A stretch of DNA of 64,000 nt from Tolypeutes matacus (lineage: Eukaryota; Chordata; Mammalia; Cingulata; Chlamyphoridae), in NCBI GenBank assembly GCA_026826555.1, contig JAKSZT010054570.1:1562947-1626946 (forward strand), written 5' to 3'. The notes below the pieces were generated by a model that was not told where the DNA came from, did no database searches, and was given only the letters and a program-made list of their open reading frames with translations. A program made the translations under genes and the position numbers. Of this stretch, positions 39,396 to 51,560 are shown piece after piece. Within the stretch, counting starts at the first letter, position 1; every line of letters starts with the position of its first letter.

Positions 39396-40278
39396 ATGGT
39401 GTTTCTCTCCGGAAATGCTTCCGACAGCTCCAACTGCACCCACCCGCCGGCACCGGTGAACATTTCCAAGGCCATTCTCCTCGGGGTGATCTTGGGGAGC
39501 CTGATCATATTCGGGGTGCTGGGGAACATCCTAGTGATCCTGTCTGTGGCCTGCCACCGGCATCTCCATTCGGTCACTCACTACTACATCGTCAACCTGG
39601 CGGTGGCCGACCTTCTGCTCACCTCCACGGTGCTGCCCTTCTCTGCCATCTTCGAGATCCTGGGCTACTGGGCCTTCGGCAGGGTCTTTTGCAATATCTG
39701 GGCGGCGGTGGACGTCCTGTGCTGCACCGCGTCCATCATGGGACTCTGCATCATCTCCATCGACCGCTACATCGGCGTGAGCTACCCGCTGCGCTACCCC
39801 ACCATCGTGACGGCGAGGAGAGGTCTCATGGCTCTGCTCTGCGTCTGGGCGCTCTCCCTCGTCATCTCCATCGGGCCTCTGTTCGGCTGGCGGCAGCCGG
39901 CCCCCGAGGACGAGACCATCTGCCAGATCACCGAGGAGCCGGGCTATGTCCTCTTCTCGGCGCTGGGCTCCTTCTACGTCCCGCTGGCCATCATCCTAGT
40001 CATGTACTGCCGGGTCTACGTGGTAGCCAAGAGGGAGAGCCGGGGCCTCGAGTCTGGCCTCAAGACCGACAAGTCGGACTCCGAGCAGGTGACGCTCCGC
40101 ATCCACCGGAAAAATGTCCCCGCAGAGGACAGCGGGGGTTCGAGCGCCAAGAACAAAACCCACTTCTCCGTGAGGCTCCTCAAGTTTTCCCGGGAGAAGA
40201 AAGCAGCCAAAACTCTGGGCATCGTGGTGGGCTGCTTCGTCCTCTGCTGGCTGCCTTTTTTCTTAGTGATGCCAATTG
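39396..40278 (+). CDS. ADRA1A: Alpha-1A adrenergic receptor, first coding exon (residues 1-294 plus one base)
   Basis: This exon encodes the N-terminal two thirds of the alpha-1A adrenoceptor, a plasma-membrane class A GPCR that binds noradrenaline and adrenaline and couples through Gq/11 to phospholipase C. Visible features are N-glycosylation sequons at N7, N13 and N22, TM1 through TM6, the amine-binding aspartate D106 in TM3, and the Cys pair C99/C176 linking TM3 to extracellular loop 2. Also present are the DRY motif after TM3, the TM5 serines S188 and S192, and the TM6 CWLP motif with W285. Spacing matches the human protein with no indel. The start is ATG 39396 in a strong context (GGACCATGG); the open frame upstream contains only a GTG, at 39345. 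The exon ends in phase 1, within codon 295, at a consensus donor. TM7 and the C-terminal tail lie outside the window. The open, conserved frame indicates a functional gene. Confidence 0.97.
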
Positions 40279-40284
40279 GTAAGT
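40279..40284 (+). other. ADRA1A: Splice donor of ADRA1A intron 1
   Basis: The sequence ATTG|GTAAGT follows codon 294 and splits the glycine codon 295 after its first base. This is the position of the long conserved intron in alpha-1 adrenoceptor genes, between TM6 and TM7. No in-frame continuation encoding TM7 is present in the remaining 23.7 kb. Confidence 0.95.
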
Positions 40285-41420
40285 CTTGACAACACCTCAT
40301 CCTAGCACTCTCCCCCTTTTGCTACCCCGAGACTCTCAGGCAGGGCTGGAAAAGGTAGGACCTGCATTTCACACAGCAAAGCTAGAGGGACAGGCTGGAA
40401 AGGCTCCCTTGCAGCAATGTGACTTTTCGTTCTCTTTCTGCTCCAGTCTCATTTCTATTATGTCCAAAAGCACTTTTTTTCCCCCAAAATACTGTATAAT
40501 GGCTCCCAACTGATGCAGATTAATTGTTCTCCTTAATAAGAATGTCAGCTTTTTCTTAATGCCTTTAAGCATGCATTTAATTTAAATACAGCCCTTCTCT
40601 TTCAAGTCTTTCGGCAGGCACTTCTCAGGACCTGGGGGTGCCACTTTAATCTCTGCTATAAATTTCAATTTTTCTTGGCCTGAAAATAATCACTGTGCTT
40701 ATTTTATTAGTGGATTAGATTATTCGTAAGGATTAATTATGATGGTTTGTTTATGTTCAGTATCTGTGTTCATGTTATTTTCCGGATTCTGTATGGAAGA
40801 AAGTGTGGTGAGCCATTGCCAGGAGAAAAAGAAATTATTTTATGTCCAAACCAATTCATTTATTTTTTTCAAATCACTTTATTTCAATTTTAAAAAATAA
40901 AATAAAATAACAGAAAAAGGCAGCTCAACAAGTTATGGACGCATTATTCCTAAAAAGTTCCAAAATATCCAAACCAATTTAAACCCTAAAGAATGCATCA
41001 TACTGTTTCCAATAAATAAGTACTTAATCCTTTGCTTTAATAGTAAGTATGAAAATAAACACTATGCTTATCCAAAATCATTCAGGAAGTTGCAGATGAC
41101 ATTGTTTGAAAATAATACAATAATGTGACAAATCCAATTTTGCAGATGCTAAATTAGCTGTTGTCAAAACAAATTAGCTCGTTATGAGTAGCAGCAAGCT
41201 GATCCACTTGGAATAGTCATTTATCTCCGAAAGGCCTTCGGTGAGATCCCCAAAAGGTTATTTGCTATTTTTAGTTTGTGAGCTCAAATATAGACCCACA
41301 CATTGGTCATCTACTAGCAAACAAAATGTCATGATAAAAATCAATAGAAGTCCATTTCCAAGACTTTAGAACCAAATATAATGGCATGTATTTAAAGTAC
41401 TTTAATTTGCAATTCTGTTC
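40285..41420 (+). other. ADRA1A: ADRA1A intron 1, proximal part
   Basis: Unique intronic sequence. About 40670-40760 is rich in homeodomain-type TAAT/GATTA cores ('gtggattagattattcgtaa', 'ggattaattatgatgg') and may be a conserved noncoding element. This cannot be judged without an alignment. Confidence 0.45.
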
Positions 41421-41424
41421 AATA

Positions 41425-41545
41425 ACAGCTGTTATTATTTTTTGAGTGCCAACGATGTTCCAGACATTTTGCCAGGCACTTTATTTCATTAGTTCTTTCA
41501 ACAACTCAGTGAGGTATGCGTTATCATCCTCACAAATTTGTGGAA
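41425..41545 (-). mobile_element. MIR fragment
   Basis: 'gagtgccaacgatgttccag' followed by 'ggcactttatttcattagtt' is a diverged reverse MIR 3' half. Confidence 0.65.
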
Positions 41546-41564
41546 TCACAAATGGGGAGAGGGA

Positions 41565-41765
41565 ATTCTTTAGGCACTAGAACTGCTCGGGCTAATACCT
41601 TAGCCAGCAGCCACATGTGCCTATTTAAACTCAAATGCAAGGGAATAAAATTAAATTAAATTTAGCCACATTTCAAGATAGCCACAGGTGGATAGTGTCT
41701 ACCGTTTTAGACTGCAGAAATATAGAACATTTCTATTGTTCCAGAAATTTCTGTCCAACAGTGCT
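41565..41765. mobile_element. MER5A-like hAT-Charlie element
   Basis: Both ends are near-palindromic: 'gcagccacatgtgcctattt' on the left, 'gaaatttctgtccaacagtg' on the right, with an AT-rich centre ('aaaattaaattaaatttagc'). This is the recognisable layout of MER5A, a short non-autonomous hAT transposon. Confidence 0.8.
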
Positions 41766-41769
41766 ACTC

Positions 41770-42420
41770 AAGAGGCCCTTCTCCACCCCCTCGCTGGTCT
41801 TCCACTGTGTCCACCATTATTGTTTGCTCTGCTTCTGGAAGTGCATAACAGCTCTGAATTTATTTCAGTAACGCTTTTTACCTGAGCCACTGCCTGTTTA
41901 TCTGCCTACCTGCATCCCATCTCTTCCTTCCTCCTGAAATTTGCACATTTATTCATTCCTCCATGCACTCAACAGGTATGTGACAGGACAGAAAACTGGA
42001 CCAGGTTAGGGGACATACAAAGCCAGATGGCAGAAAGAGTCCAAGGGAGAATAGGTGACCTGGGAGCCTGGGACCTCCGGAGGTGACTGACTATGCAGGA
42101 GCAGGGCTGGGTCCTGAGCTCCTCTAGGGGAAGGTGGACTCTCTGACCTAATGATAGCCTTCCTCTTGAAACTGGTCTCTCAGAGTTAGTAATGTTAAGG
42201 TGAAGATGTTATGGGGGGTAGAGACGTTTCGGTAAGACAGCAGCACTTGGAATCAGTAGGTTGGATTTCAATCCTAATAAGGGTGGTGTACTAGGAGAGA
42301 AATTGAAAACATGTAGTTAGCAGTGTCCTACCAGGCTGCTCAGTAGAGCAGATGATCGCAAAACCTACCAATCTGTGGCCAACAGTTTTCTCTTGACACC
42401 AAATGAGTAAGAGACTTATC
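41770..42420. other. ADRA1A intron 1, unique stretch
   Basis: No gene or clear repeat. Confidence 0.45.
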
Positions 42421-42424
42421 ATTT

Positions 42425-42545
42425 GCAGCATTTATTGATGGTATAATAAGTACCAGGTGCTATGTTAGACAGTGAGAATGAAAAGATGAATAAAACACAT
42501 TCCTTTGCCTCAAGAACCTCACAATTTAGTTAAAGAGACAAATTG
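42425..42545 (-). mobile_element. LINE-2 3' fragment
   Basis: 'atttattgatggtataataa', 'gtaccaggtgctatgttaga' and 'aagaacctcacaatttagtt' follow the reverse L2 3' end. Confidence 0.7.
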
Positions 42546-43038
42546 TGAACAATTACTTCAGGTCTGAGATGGGCACTCTACTCTTTACAGAAGAGCAAAT
42601 ATGCCATCGTAGTGGCACACTCAAGGGACGTGAGCGCTTCAGTATAACAAGTACTCTCTTGGGAAGGAGAGATTATCAGTTTTCTCTAGGCTGCTGGAGA
42701 GCAGTGGGATTAGAAACTGAAAGCAGGGGCTGAGAGACAATTGTGAGAGGTAAAGCACCCATGTGCCATCAGAACCTGCCCAGATTAATCAAGTGAGTAC
42801 CACTCTTCTTCCTCACTGAAGATACCTCCTCTACATTGTGAGAAGACTTTGTCTTTTTTTGCCCCCGGTCTTCCCCTCCTTCCCAAGCTCCTCCCCACAA
42901 AGGCTGGGCTTGTTACTGGACTGAGCAGTGTAAGTGCAGGTAGGAATCTGGCTTGCCTGCTTCTAAGTCAAATCTCGCTAGTCATGTTTCCTTTTTGCAT
43001 CCTCAATATTTGGGTAAAATTCAGAACTCGTTGAGTAG

Positions 43039-43062
43039 GGGTGTGTGTGTGTGTGTGTGTAT
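43039..43062. repeat. (GT)n dinucleotide repeat
   Basis: Short GT run in intron 1. Confidence 0.9.
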
Positions 43063-43329
43063 CACATTTGAGGTTATTATTAACCCTTTATAACTTGGAG
43101 GGAATATTTTAAAGAAACTAATTTTGATTATGGGGATGAACAGGGAGACTATGAAGGGGTTAAGCTTTCAAAAGATGATTGACAATGAAGGGCAAAAAAG
43201 GTGCCTCACAGGGAGGACCTGGTGCCTGAAATGTGTGGATGTGCTAATTTTATAAGTTTGTCTAGAGCTCACTAAGTCCCAGAGGCAGTGTGCTCAGGTG
43301 GAAAATATGTTGGCTTCATGGTCAAGCCT

Positions 43330-43420
43330 AGGCTTTCTTTTCCATAAAATAGGAGAAATAATAAGTGCCACCTGCCTAGCATAGTGCCAAACACAGAGTA
43401 GATGCCAGTAAAGGTTAATC
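43330..43420 (+). mobile_element. MIR 3' fragment
   Basis: 'tccataaaataggagaaata' followed by 'ctagcatagtgccaaacaca' matches the second half of MIR. Confidence 0.7.
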
Positions 43421-43841
43421 TTGTCAGGTTTCCTATGACTATCAGTAGAAGAATCCTGCCATGGGGAGTGGATGCCCTTGGATATCTGAGATCCTCGGAA
43501 AGAAAGGGCTGCAGGAGAGCCACATTTACTGAACACATAGCTATGTGCCTGAAATCTATAAAAATTGTCTCATTTAAATACAAAACCTGGCATTATTACT
43601 GGATCTAATCCACTGCTGTTACTTCTAAATCAAAGGAGGTAGCATTGGGCTGAGATCTGACTCATGGGGGCATAGCCTATTTGAGAAGTATATGTAAACA
43701 GGACAGGAGACAGCACAGTGGTGGACGGGAGAGTGCATTCTAGATGTTTGGGGAAGGTAGAGCTGGCAAGGGTTTTATCAGGTGGAAATAGTGAGGAAGA
43801 GAATAATTCACTTATTCATTCAGCAAAATTTATTGACAGGC

Positions 43842-44305
43842 CAAGATGGCAGTGTAAGATGCGCCAGGATGCAGAACCCCCAAAGAATTTCAAACAACAA
43901 GCAAAAACTGACAGAACTCCAGAAAACAGTTAAAGGCTTGCAGTAACTGGGCAAGTGTCAAAATCAAGAAAACACAGCTTTGAAAAATGGTAGATGCTCA
44001 TAGCACCCTTGCTGGCCCCTTACCTCCACCCCAGTATGAGCTGACCTGCCCTCCCAGTGTGGGTCCCTGACCCCCTTCCGGTGGGAACACAGTGACCCCT
44101 ATGAGCATACTGCAGTGTCCGCATGTTGGTGCCAGTCTATGGGGTGGCAGCCTGAAAAATTGGAGGAGGAAACTCTTTTCTGGCTCCCTCCCCAGAACTT
44201 GCTGCCAGCTTGCAGAGGCAGCTTGCAGATGCAGCTTGCAGCCCGCTAAAAGAGTATAAGAAACAATTAAATCCAAGTATCCTGGGGCAAAGGATTACTT
44301 TCTTT
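43842..44305 (+). mobile_element. L1 5'UTR start, sense
   Basis: Begins 'ccaagatggcagtgtaagat', the typical L1 5' end carrying a YY1-type core (AAGATGGC), so this copy seems to retain its true 5' terminus. GC-richer than its surroundings. It is interrupted by a small antisense L1 and resumes at 44722. Confidence 0.8.
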
Positions 44306-44721
44306 GTGTGCGTGTGTCTTATTTATTTATTTTTTTCCAATTAATTCTTTTTTTAAAAAGAAGCCTTAGATTACATAAATGTTACATAAAAAATACAGGG
44401 AATTCCCATCCCCCCCCCTACTTCCCCACATTAACAACATCTTTCATTAGTGTGGTACATTTTTTACAATCAATGAATATATATTGAAGCATTGCTACTA
44501 ACTGTGGACTATATTTTACATTATAGTTTACACTTTGCCCCAGACAATTTTATAGGTTATGACAAAATGTATAATGGCCTATATCCATCATTGCAGTGTC
44601 ATGCAGGATAATGTCCAATATCCCGAAAATGCCCTCACATTGTACCTTTTCTTCCCTCTCCCATCCCTCAGAACCACCGATGGCCATTGCCTTTGTATCA
44701 ATGATATACTTTCTTTAAGTA
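44306..44721 (-). mobile_element. L1 3'UTR fragment nested in the L1 5'UTR
   Basis: A 416-bp antisense 3'UTR piece of the 28844-type subfamily ('aatacagggaattcccatcc'). It is flanked by the 12-bp duplication ATTACTTTCTTT (44294-44305 and 44722-44733). The 15-bp string TACTTTCTTTAAGTA also appears at its right end and again just after it. Confidence 0.85.
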
Positions 44722-46255
44722 ATTACTTTCTTTAAGTAAAACAATAGAGGACCTGGGAAGAGAATAAAGTCTATTTCATCAGGAGTAGAGGGGGCATTTG
44801 AATTCCTGTAAATGGAATTCCTAAGCTACCAGCAAGCACAAGTCCAAGACAAGAGACAGTCTCAGAAAAGACAGAGAAGAACCTGCATTTCACATTTGCC
44901 TCTGGGCTGATCTTCTTGATTGGAGTGCTAAACTCTGAGGGAAGGCACAAGCCAATGCAAAGGCAATTTGCAAGGGTGTTTTTTTTGTTTTGTTTTGTTT
45001 TGTTTTGCATGGTTTGTTTGTTTTCATTAGCTCCTGGCTTTCAAGGAAATTTCTGTAATATCATTAGTTGAACACAAACTTAAGGAACAGACAGCTCAGG
45101 GGCTAAATCCCAAAGTTAACACTTCAATATATTAATATGTACCCTGTGCAAGACAAGATTACAAGACAGACAAAGAAACAGCAAATAATGACCCATCCAA
45201 GGAACAAGAAAAAATTCCAGAAACTATCAGTGAAGAAGACCAGAGTCTGAAATTACCAGACCAAGAATTTTAAAAAATGATCCTCAGCATGATCAAGGAC
45301 ATAAAGGAAGACAGGGAAGGGACTAAAGGATATCAGAAAAACAAAGAATGAACAGTATGAGAATCTCAATAGAGATAGAAATTTTAAAAAGAAACCAAAC
45401 AGAAATACTGGAATACCACAATAACTGAAATGAAAAATTCCCAGGAGGGTTACAATAGAAGCTGGCAGACAAAAAGAATCAGAGAGCTTGAAGACAAGAA
45501 AACTGAAATGATTCAGGCTGAGGAGAAGAAAGAAGAATGAAGAAAAGTAATGGAGCCTAAGGGACCTGTGGGACACCATCAAGCATACCAATATACCCAT
45601 AATGGGAGTCCCAGAAGAAGAAAGAAAGGGGCAGGAGAAATATTCAAAGAGATAATGACAGAAAACTCCCCCGATTTAGCAAAAGACATGAATAGTCACT
45701 TTCAAGAATCCCAACAAACCCCAAACAAAATAACCTCAGTGAGAACCCTGGCCAGACATATAGTACTCAAACTGTCCAAAGCCAAGGAAAAGGAGAGAGT
45801 TCTAAAATCTAAAGAGAAAAGCAAGGAGTGATGTATAAGGGAATCCTGATAAGATTAAGTGCTGATTTCTCATCAGAAACCATGCAGGAAAGAAGGCAGG
45901 GGGAAGAAATATTTAAAGTGCTGTAAGAAAATAACTACCAACAAAGAATTTTATATCCAGTGAGACATTCTTTCAAAAATGAGGGAGAGATTTGACATTT
46001 CCAGGTAAGCAAAAGCTGAGTAAGGCTGTTCCTCACCACCACACCTGCTCTCCAAGTAATACTAAGAGGAGTTCTCCAGACTGAAATGAAAGGACACTAG
46101 ACAGGGAGTTGAAGTGGCATAAATAAATAAAGACCTTAAGGTAAACATATGGGTAACATGGAGAATTGGAAAATAAAATTTATGTGGAAATGAAACAATG
46201 CACTCATAAATATCCAATGGATCAAAGTTGAAGCACAAGGGAAGTTAGAAATACC
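44722..46255 (+). mobile_element. L1 5' region, ORF1 and start of ORF2
   Basis: Continuation of the L1 begun at 43842: 5'UTR tail with a TTTTG repeat (about 44978-45006), ORF1 (about 45150-45990) and an ORF2-like sequence to about 46255 ('atatccaatggatcaaagtt'). ORF1 retains a 93-codon open piece at 45550-45831 but has stops elsewhere. Sequence order suggests an internal deletion between ORF1 and the ORF2 piece. Confidence 0.75.
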
Positions 46256-46510
46256 CTTTTTCCCACATCTTCTCCAACAAATGTTGTGGGGTGTTTTGTT
46301 TTTTTTTTCCAATAGCAACCATACTAGTGGGTGTGAAATGGTATGTCATTGTGGTATTGATTTTCATTTCCTTAATGACTAATGATGTTGAGCATCTTCT
46401 CCTGTGCTTATTGGTCATTTGTATGTTGTCCTTGGAGAAATGTTTATTCAAGTTTTTTTTTTACCATTTTGTAAAGGGGTATTTGTCTCTTTCTTACTGA
46501 CTTGGAAGAT
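46256..46510 (-). mobile_element. L1 ORF2 3' piece, antisense
   Basis: Antisense C-terminal ORF2 sequence. It follows the sense L1 with no spacer, so it may be the inverted 3' half of that element or a separate insertion. Confidence 0.65.
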
Positions 46511-49500
46511 TTCTCATGTAATTTTTTGAAATTTTCTAGTAACAAATATACAACCTAAAATTTCTCCCTTTTAACTACATTCAAATATAAAATTCAGTGC
46601 TGTTAATTATGTTCAGAATGTTGTACTACCATCACTACCATCCAATAGCAAAACTTTTCCTTTATCCCAAATAGAAACTCTGTACATTTCAAGCCTTAAA
46701 TCCCTAATCCCTGCCTCCACCCTGCCCTCTAGCAAACTGTATTCTAGATTCTGCCTCTATGAGTTTGCGTATTTTAATTTTTTCATGCCAGTGTGTCGTA
46801 TATCACTCAGAAGGATTTCTTCAAATTTCATCCATGTGTTGCATGTATCAGAACTTCATTCCTTTCTTGGGCTAGATAATATTCCATTGTGTGTATATAC
46901 TATATTTTGTTTACCCATTCACTAGTTAATGGACACCTGGGTTGCTTCCATCTTTTGGCAATTGTGAATAATGCCACTATGAATGTTGATGTGCAAATAT
47001 CTGTTTGAATCCCTGCTTTCAATTCTTTTGAGTATATACCTATAAGTGGGATTGCCAGGTTATATGATAATTCTATAGTTAACTTTTTGAGGATCTCCAA
47101 CTATCTTCCAAAGGGGTTACAGCATTTTACATTCCCACCAGCAGCGAATGAATGTTCCTATATCTCCACATTCCCTCCAACACTTGTAATTTTCTGTGTT
47201 TTAATAGTAGCCATTTTAGAGAGTGTGAGGTGTTATATATCACATTGTGGTTTTGATTTGCATTTCCCTCATAGCTAATGATATTGAGCATCTTTTCGAG
47301 TACTTTTTGGGCATTTATATATCTTTGGAGAAATGTATATTCAATACTTTTGTCCATTTTTAAATTGGATTATTTATCTTGTTGAGTTGAAGGATTTCTT
47401 TATATATTGTGGATATTAAACCCTTATCGGATGTGGTTTCCAAATATTTTCTTCCACTGTGTAGGTTGTTGGTTTACTTTCATGATACAATCCTTTGATA
47501 TACAAAAGTTTTTTTTTTTTTTTTAATTTTGATGAGGTCTCATTTATCTACTTTTTCTTTTCTTGCTTGTCCTCTGGGTGTAAGGTCTAAGAAGTAATTG
47601 CTAATACAAGATCCTGAAGATGCTTCTCTATGTTTTCTCCTAGGACTTTTAGATATCTGTTTCTTATATTTAGGTATTTGATCCCTTTTGAGTTTATATT
47701 TTTATATGGTGGAAGGCAGAGATCCACCTTCATTCTTTTACAGATGGAGATCCAGTTTTCCAAGCACCATTTGTTGAAGAGACTATTCTTTATCAACTGA
47801 GTGGCCTTTGCCCCTTCTCAAAAATCTTTAGCTGTAAATGTGAAAGTTGATATTTGAACTCTTAATTTGATTCCATTGGTCTGTCTGTCCTTGTGCCAGT
47901 ACTGTGCTGTCTTGATTATTGTCACTTCAAAATAAGTTTTAAAATTGGGTAATGTGAGTCCTCCAACTTTGTTCTTCTTTTTTCAAGATGACTTTGGCTA
48001 TTTACAGTCCCTTACCTTTCCATAGAAATTTAATGATTGGCTTTTCTATTTTTGTAAATAAGGCTATTGTAATTTTGATTGGCGTGTTGAATCTGTAAAT
48101 CATTTTCAGTAGAATTGATATCTTAACGATATTTAGTCTTCCAATCCACGAACATAGAATGTCCTTCCATTTTCTCAGGTCTTCTTTGATTTGTCTTAGC
48201 AATGTTTTGCAGTCTTCTGTATACAAGTCCTTTACATCCTTGGTTAGACTTATTTCTAGATATTTAATTATTTTCAGTGCTATTGTAAATTAATTTTTTT
48301 CCTGATTTCTTCTGATTGTTCATTACCAGTGTAAAAACATTACTGTTTTTGGGGTGTTGATCTTGTACCCCGCCACTTTGCCAAATTCATTTGCTAGCTC
48401 TAGGAGCTTTGTTGTGGATTTTTTTTCAAGACTTTCTGTGTTTTGGATCATGTCATCTGCAAACAGGAAAAATTATACTTCTTCCTTTCCAGTTTTGATG
48501 CCTTTCACTTCTTTGTCCTGCTTAATTGTTCTGGATAGAACTTCCAGTATACTGTTGAATAACAGTGGTGTCAGGGGGCATCCTTGCCTTGTTCCTGATC
48601 TTAGAGGGAAAGCATTTGGTCTTTCACCACCGAGTATGATGTTGACTGTGGGTTGTTCATAGATGCACTTACTTTGGTTGATAAAGTTTCTTTTTAATCC
48701 TAGATTTCTAAATGTTTTTATCAAGATTTGTTTTTTGTCCTTCATTCTGTTAATGTGCTTTATTACATTAATCAATTTTCTTACGTTTAACCACCCTTAG
48801 CTTAAATCCCACTTGATCATGGTGCACAATTCTTTTAATGTGCTATTGGATTCAGTTTGCTAGTAGTTTGTTGAGAATTTTTGCATCTATAATTCATAAG
48901 AGATATTGATCTGTGATTTTATTTTCTAGTGGTATCTTTATCTGGCTTTGATATTAGGGTAATGTTGGCCTCATAGAATGAATTAGGGAGTATTCCCTCC
49001 TCTTTAATTTTGTGAAAGAGTTTGAGCAGGATTGGCATTAATTCTTCTTGGAATGTTTGGTAAAAATTCACCTGTGGAGCCATCTGTGCTGGGCATTTCT
49101 TTATTGGGAGGTTTTGGATTACTGTTTAAATCTCTTTACCACTTATTGCTGTGTTGAGGTTTTCTATTTCTTTTTGAGTCAGTGTAGGTAAGTAGTGTGT
49201 CTTTCCAGGAATTTGTCCATTTCACCCCAGATTATCTAATTTATTAGCATATAGTTAGTTGTCCATAGTATACTCTAAGAGTCATTATATGATTTCAATA
49301 TTTTTTAATTTATTGGGTCAGTTGGGTCAGTAAAATGTTCTCTTTTAATTTCTGATTTTAGTTATTTGTGTACTCTCTCTTTTTTCTTCACCACTTTAGA
49401 TAAAGGTTTGTCAATTTTATTGATGTTTTAAAAGAAACAACTTTGGTTGTTGATCCTCTATATTGTTTTTTTGTTTGTTTGTTTGTTTGTTTTATTCTCT

Positions 49501-50890
49501 ATTTCATTGATGTCCATTCTAATCCATATTATTTCTTTCCTTCTGCTAGTTTTGGGTTTAGTTTGCTCTTCTTCTTCTAGTTCTTCCAGTTTTGGTGTTG
49601 AGTCTCTTATTTGAAATCTTCTTTTTAATGTAAGCATTTAGAGCTATAAATTTCCCTCTCAGCACTGCTTTTGCTGCACCCCATAAGTTTTGGTATGTTG
49701 TTATTTTCATTTTCATTCACCTCAAGGTAATTCCTAATTTCACTTCTGATTTCCTTTGGAATGCACTGGGTTGTTTTTTTTTTTTAAAGAGTGTGGTTGT
49801 TTAATTTGCACATATTTGGGGATTTTCCATTTCTCCCTCTATCATTGATTTCTAGATGCATTCCATTATGGTCAGAGATGATAAATTATATGATTTCAAC
49901 ATTTTTTAATTTATTGAGACTTGTTTTATGACCTAAGATATGATCTGTCTTGGAGAATAATCCATGTGCTCTTGGGAAGAGTGTATACTCTCTTGTTGGG
50001 TAAAGTGTATTATTTCTATATCTGTTAGATCTAGCTGGCTTAGAGTATTGTTCAAATCTTCTATTTCCTTCTACCCATTATTGAAAGTGGTATTTTAAAG
50101 TCTCCTACTATTAATATAGAACTTAGTGTATTTTTCCCTTCAAATCTTTTGGTATTTGCCTCATAGATTTTAAGGCTCTGCTGTTAGGTGCATACATATT
50201 AATACTTGTTATGTTTTGTTGAATTGACCCCTTTATCAGTATATCATGACCTTCTTTGTCCATCATAACAGTTTTTGTCTTAATGTCTATCCTATCTGAT
50301 ATTAGTATAGGTACCTCAGTTCTTTTTTGTTACTACTTGTATGGACTGTTTTTTCCATCTTTTCACTTTCAGCCTACTTATGTTTTTTAATTTACAGTAA
50401 GTCTCTTATACACAGGACATAGTTGGGACATGTTTTGTTTTGTTTTTTTGTAATCCATTTTGGCAATCTCTGCCTTTTTACTGGGGATTTTAATCTATTT
50501 ACATATAAAGTAACTCCTGAAAATACAGGACTTTCTTTGTTCTTTGGTTTTTGCAAGTCTTATATCTTTGTGGTCCCTCAACTCTGTTAATGCCTACTTT
50601 CATATTTATTTGATCTGTGTATTATACCCTTTCCATTTCTATCTGGATATATTTTTCACATAGTTTCCTTGTGGTTACCATGGGATTAGAATTTAACATC
50701 CTAAAATTATAACAGTTATATTTGATTTTATATCAGCTTGGTTTCAATAGCATACATATGCTCTGTCCCATCCCCACCTTTTTTTTTTTTAACTTGTTAC
50801 AAATTATATTTTGGTTCACTGTATGTTCAAAACTATACATTTATCATATGTTTTTCACATTTGCATTTTAGCACCTGTAAGCTAAGAGAC
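46511..50890 (-). mobile_element. Long antisense L1 (3'UTR through ORF2)
   Basis: A 4.4-kb L1: 3'UTR at the left ('ccatcactaccatccaatag'), ORF2 antisense through the cysteine region (about 47190), RT (about 47800-49100) and into the endonuclease region (about 49900-50650). Many stops. No clear duplication identified. Confidence 0.85.
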
Positions 50891-50894
50891 CAGT

Positions 50895-51306
50895 TTTTCA
50901 GTTCCTATTGCTGCACCACAAACTGTCCTAAAATTTAGTGGTTTAAAGCACCAACCATTTTATGGCTGGTGATTCTGTGGGTTAGAAATGAGTCAAAGCC
51001 TGGCAGGGCTGGCAGTCAGGGCTGGCTGCCCGTCTCGGTGGGCTGTCTTCCTGCAGTGGTCTAGACCAGCTTACTTACCGCATGGCTGTTCTTTTTCAAG
51101 CAAGCAAAGGCAGAAGTTGCCAGACCTTTTAAGAACTGGGTCCAGAACTGGTCCAGCATTACTTATGCCTTCTTCTGTTGTCAAAGCAAGTCACAAGACC
51201 AGCCTGGATTCTACAGGGAGACGAATTAGACTTGTGTCTTGATGAGGAGCAGCAGGTGCATACAGGGATGAGGGAATTGTTTTGGCCATCTTACAGAATA
51301 TCTACC
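50895..51306 (-). mobile_element. ERVL-type LTR, reverse, degraded
   Basis: Left end 'cagttcctattgctgcacca' followed by 'taaaatttagtggtttaaag' matches the same LTR family as at 19931-20452. The right half is diverged. Confidence 0.65.
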
Positions 51307-51324
51307 TCCCAAGTATATTAAATG

Positions 51325-51560
51325 ATATTTCCCTTTCATTTGTTAGTTAATTATTGAGAACTTCCCATGTGCTTTGTACAATATACTGAGTTAAAACAGT
51401 TGGGGTCCTTGTCTTCCTGCAGACTTCCAATGTCCAGAGGATTGGGGAGGGGAGATGGACATTAATCAGATAATGACATGAAAAAACTCCAAACCATGTA
51501 AAGTGCTGTGAAGAAGGATGTGAATAGAGTCTAAAAACACGCTGTGGATTAGAGTAGCCC
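51325..51560 (-). mobile_element. LINE-2 3' fragment
   Basis: 'ttattgagaacttcccatgt' leading to 'atggacattaatcagataat' and 'taaagtgctgtgaagaagga' follows the order of a reverse L2 3' end. Confidence 0.65.

Larger units (their letters stand above)
37230..40290 (+). promoter_or_regulatory. ADRA1A: CpG island covering ADRA1A promoter, 5'UTR and exon 1
   Basis: The base composition changes abruptly from AT-rich, T-tract sequence before 37200 to GC-rich, CpG-dense sequence that continues to just past the exon 1 donor. GC-box-like GGGGCGG occurs near 38043. I see no convincing TATA box close to the coding start, which suits a CpG-island promoter with dispersed initiation. The exact transcription start cannot be read from sequence. 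The human alpha-1A gene is reported to start transcription several hundred bases upstream of the ATG, which would place it near 38700. Confidence 0.85.
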
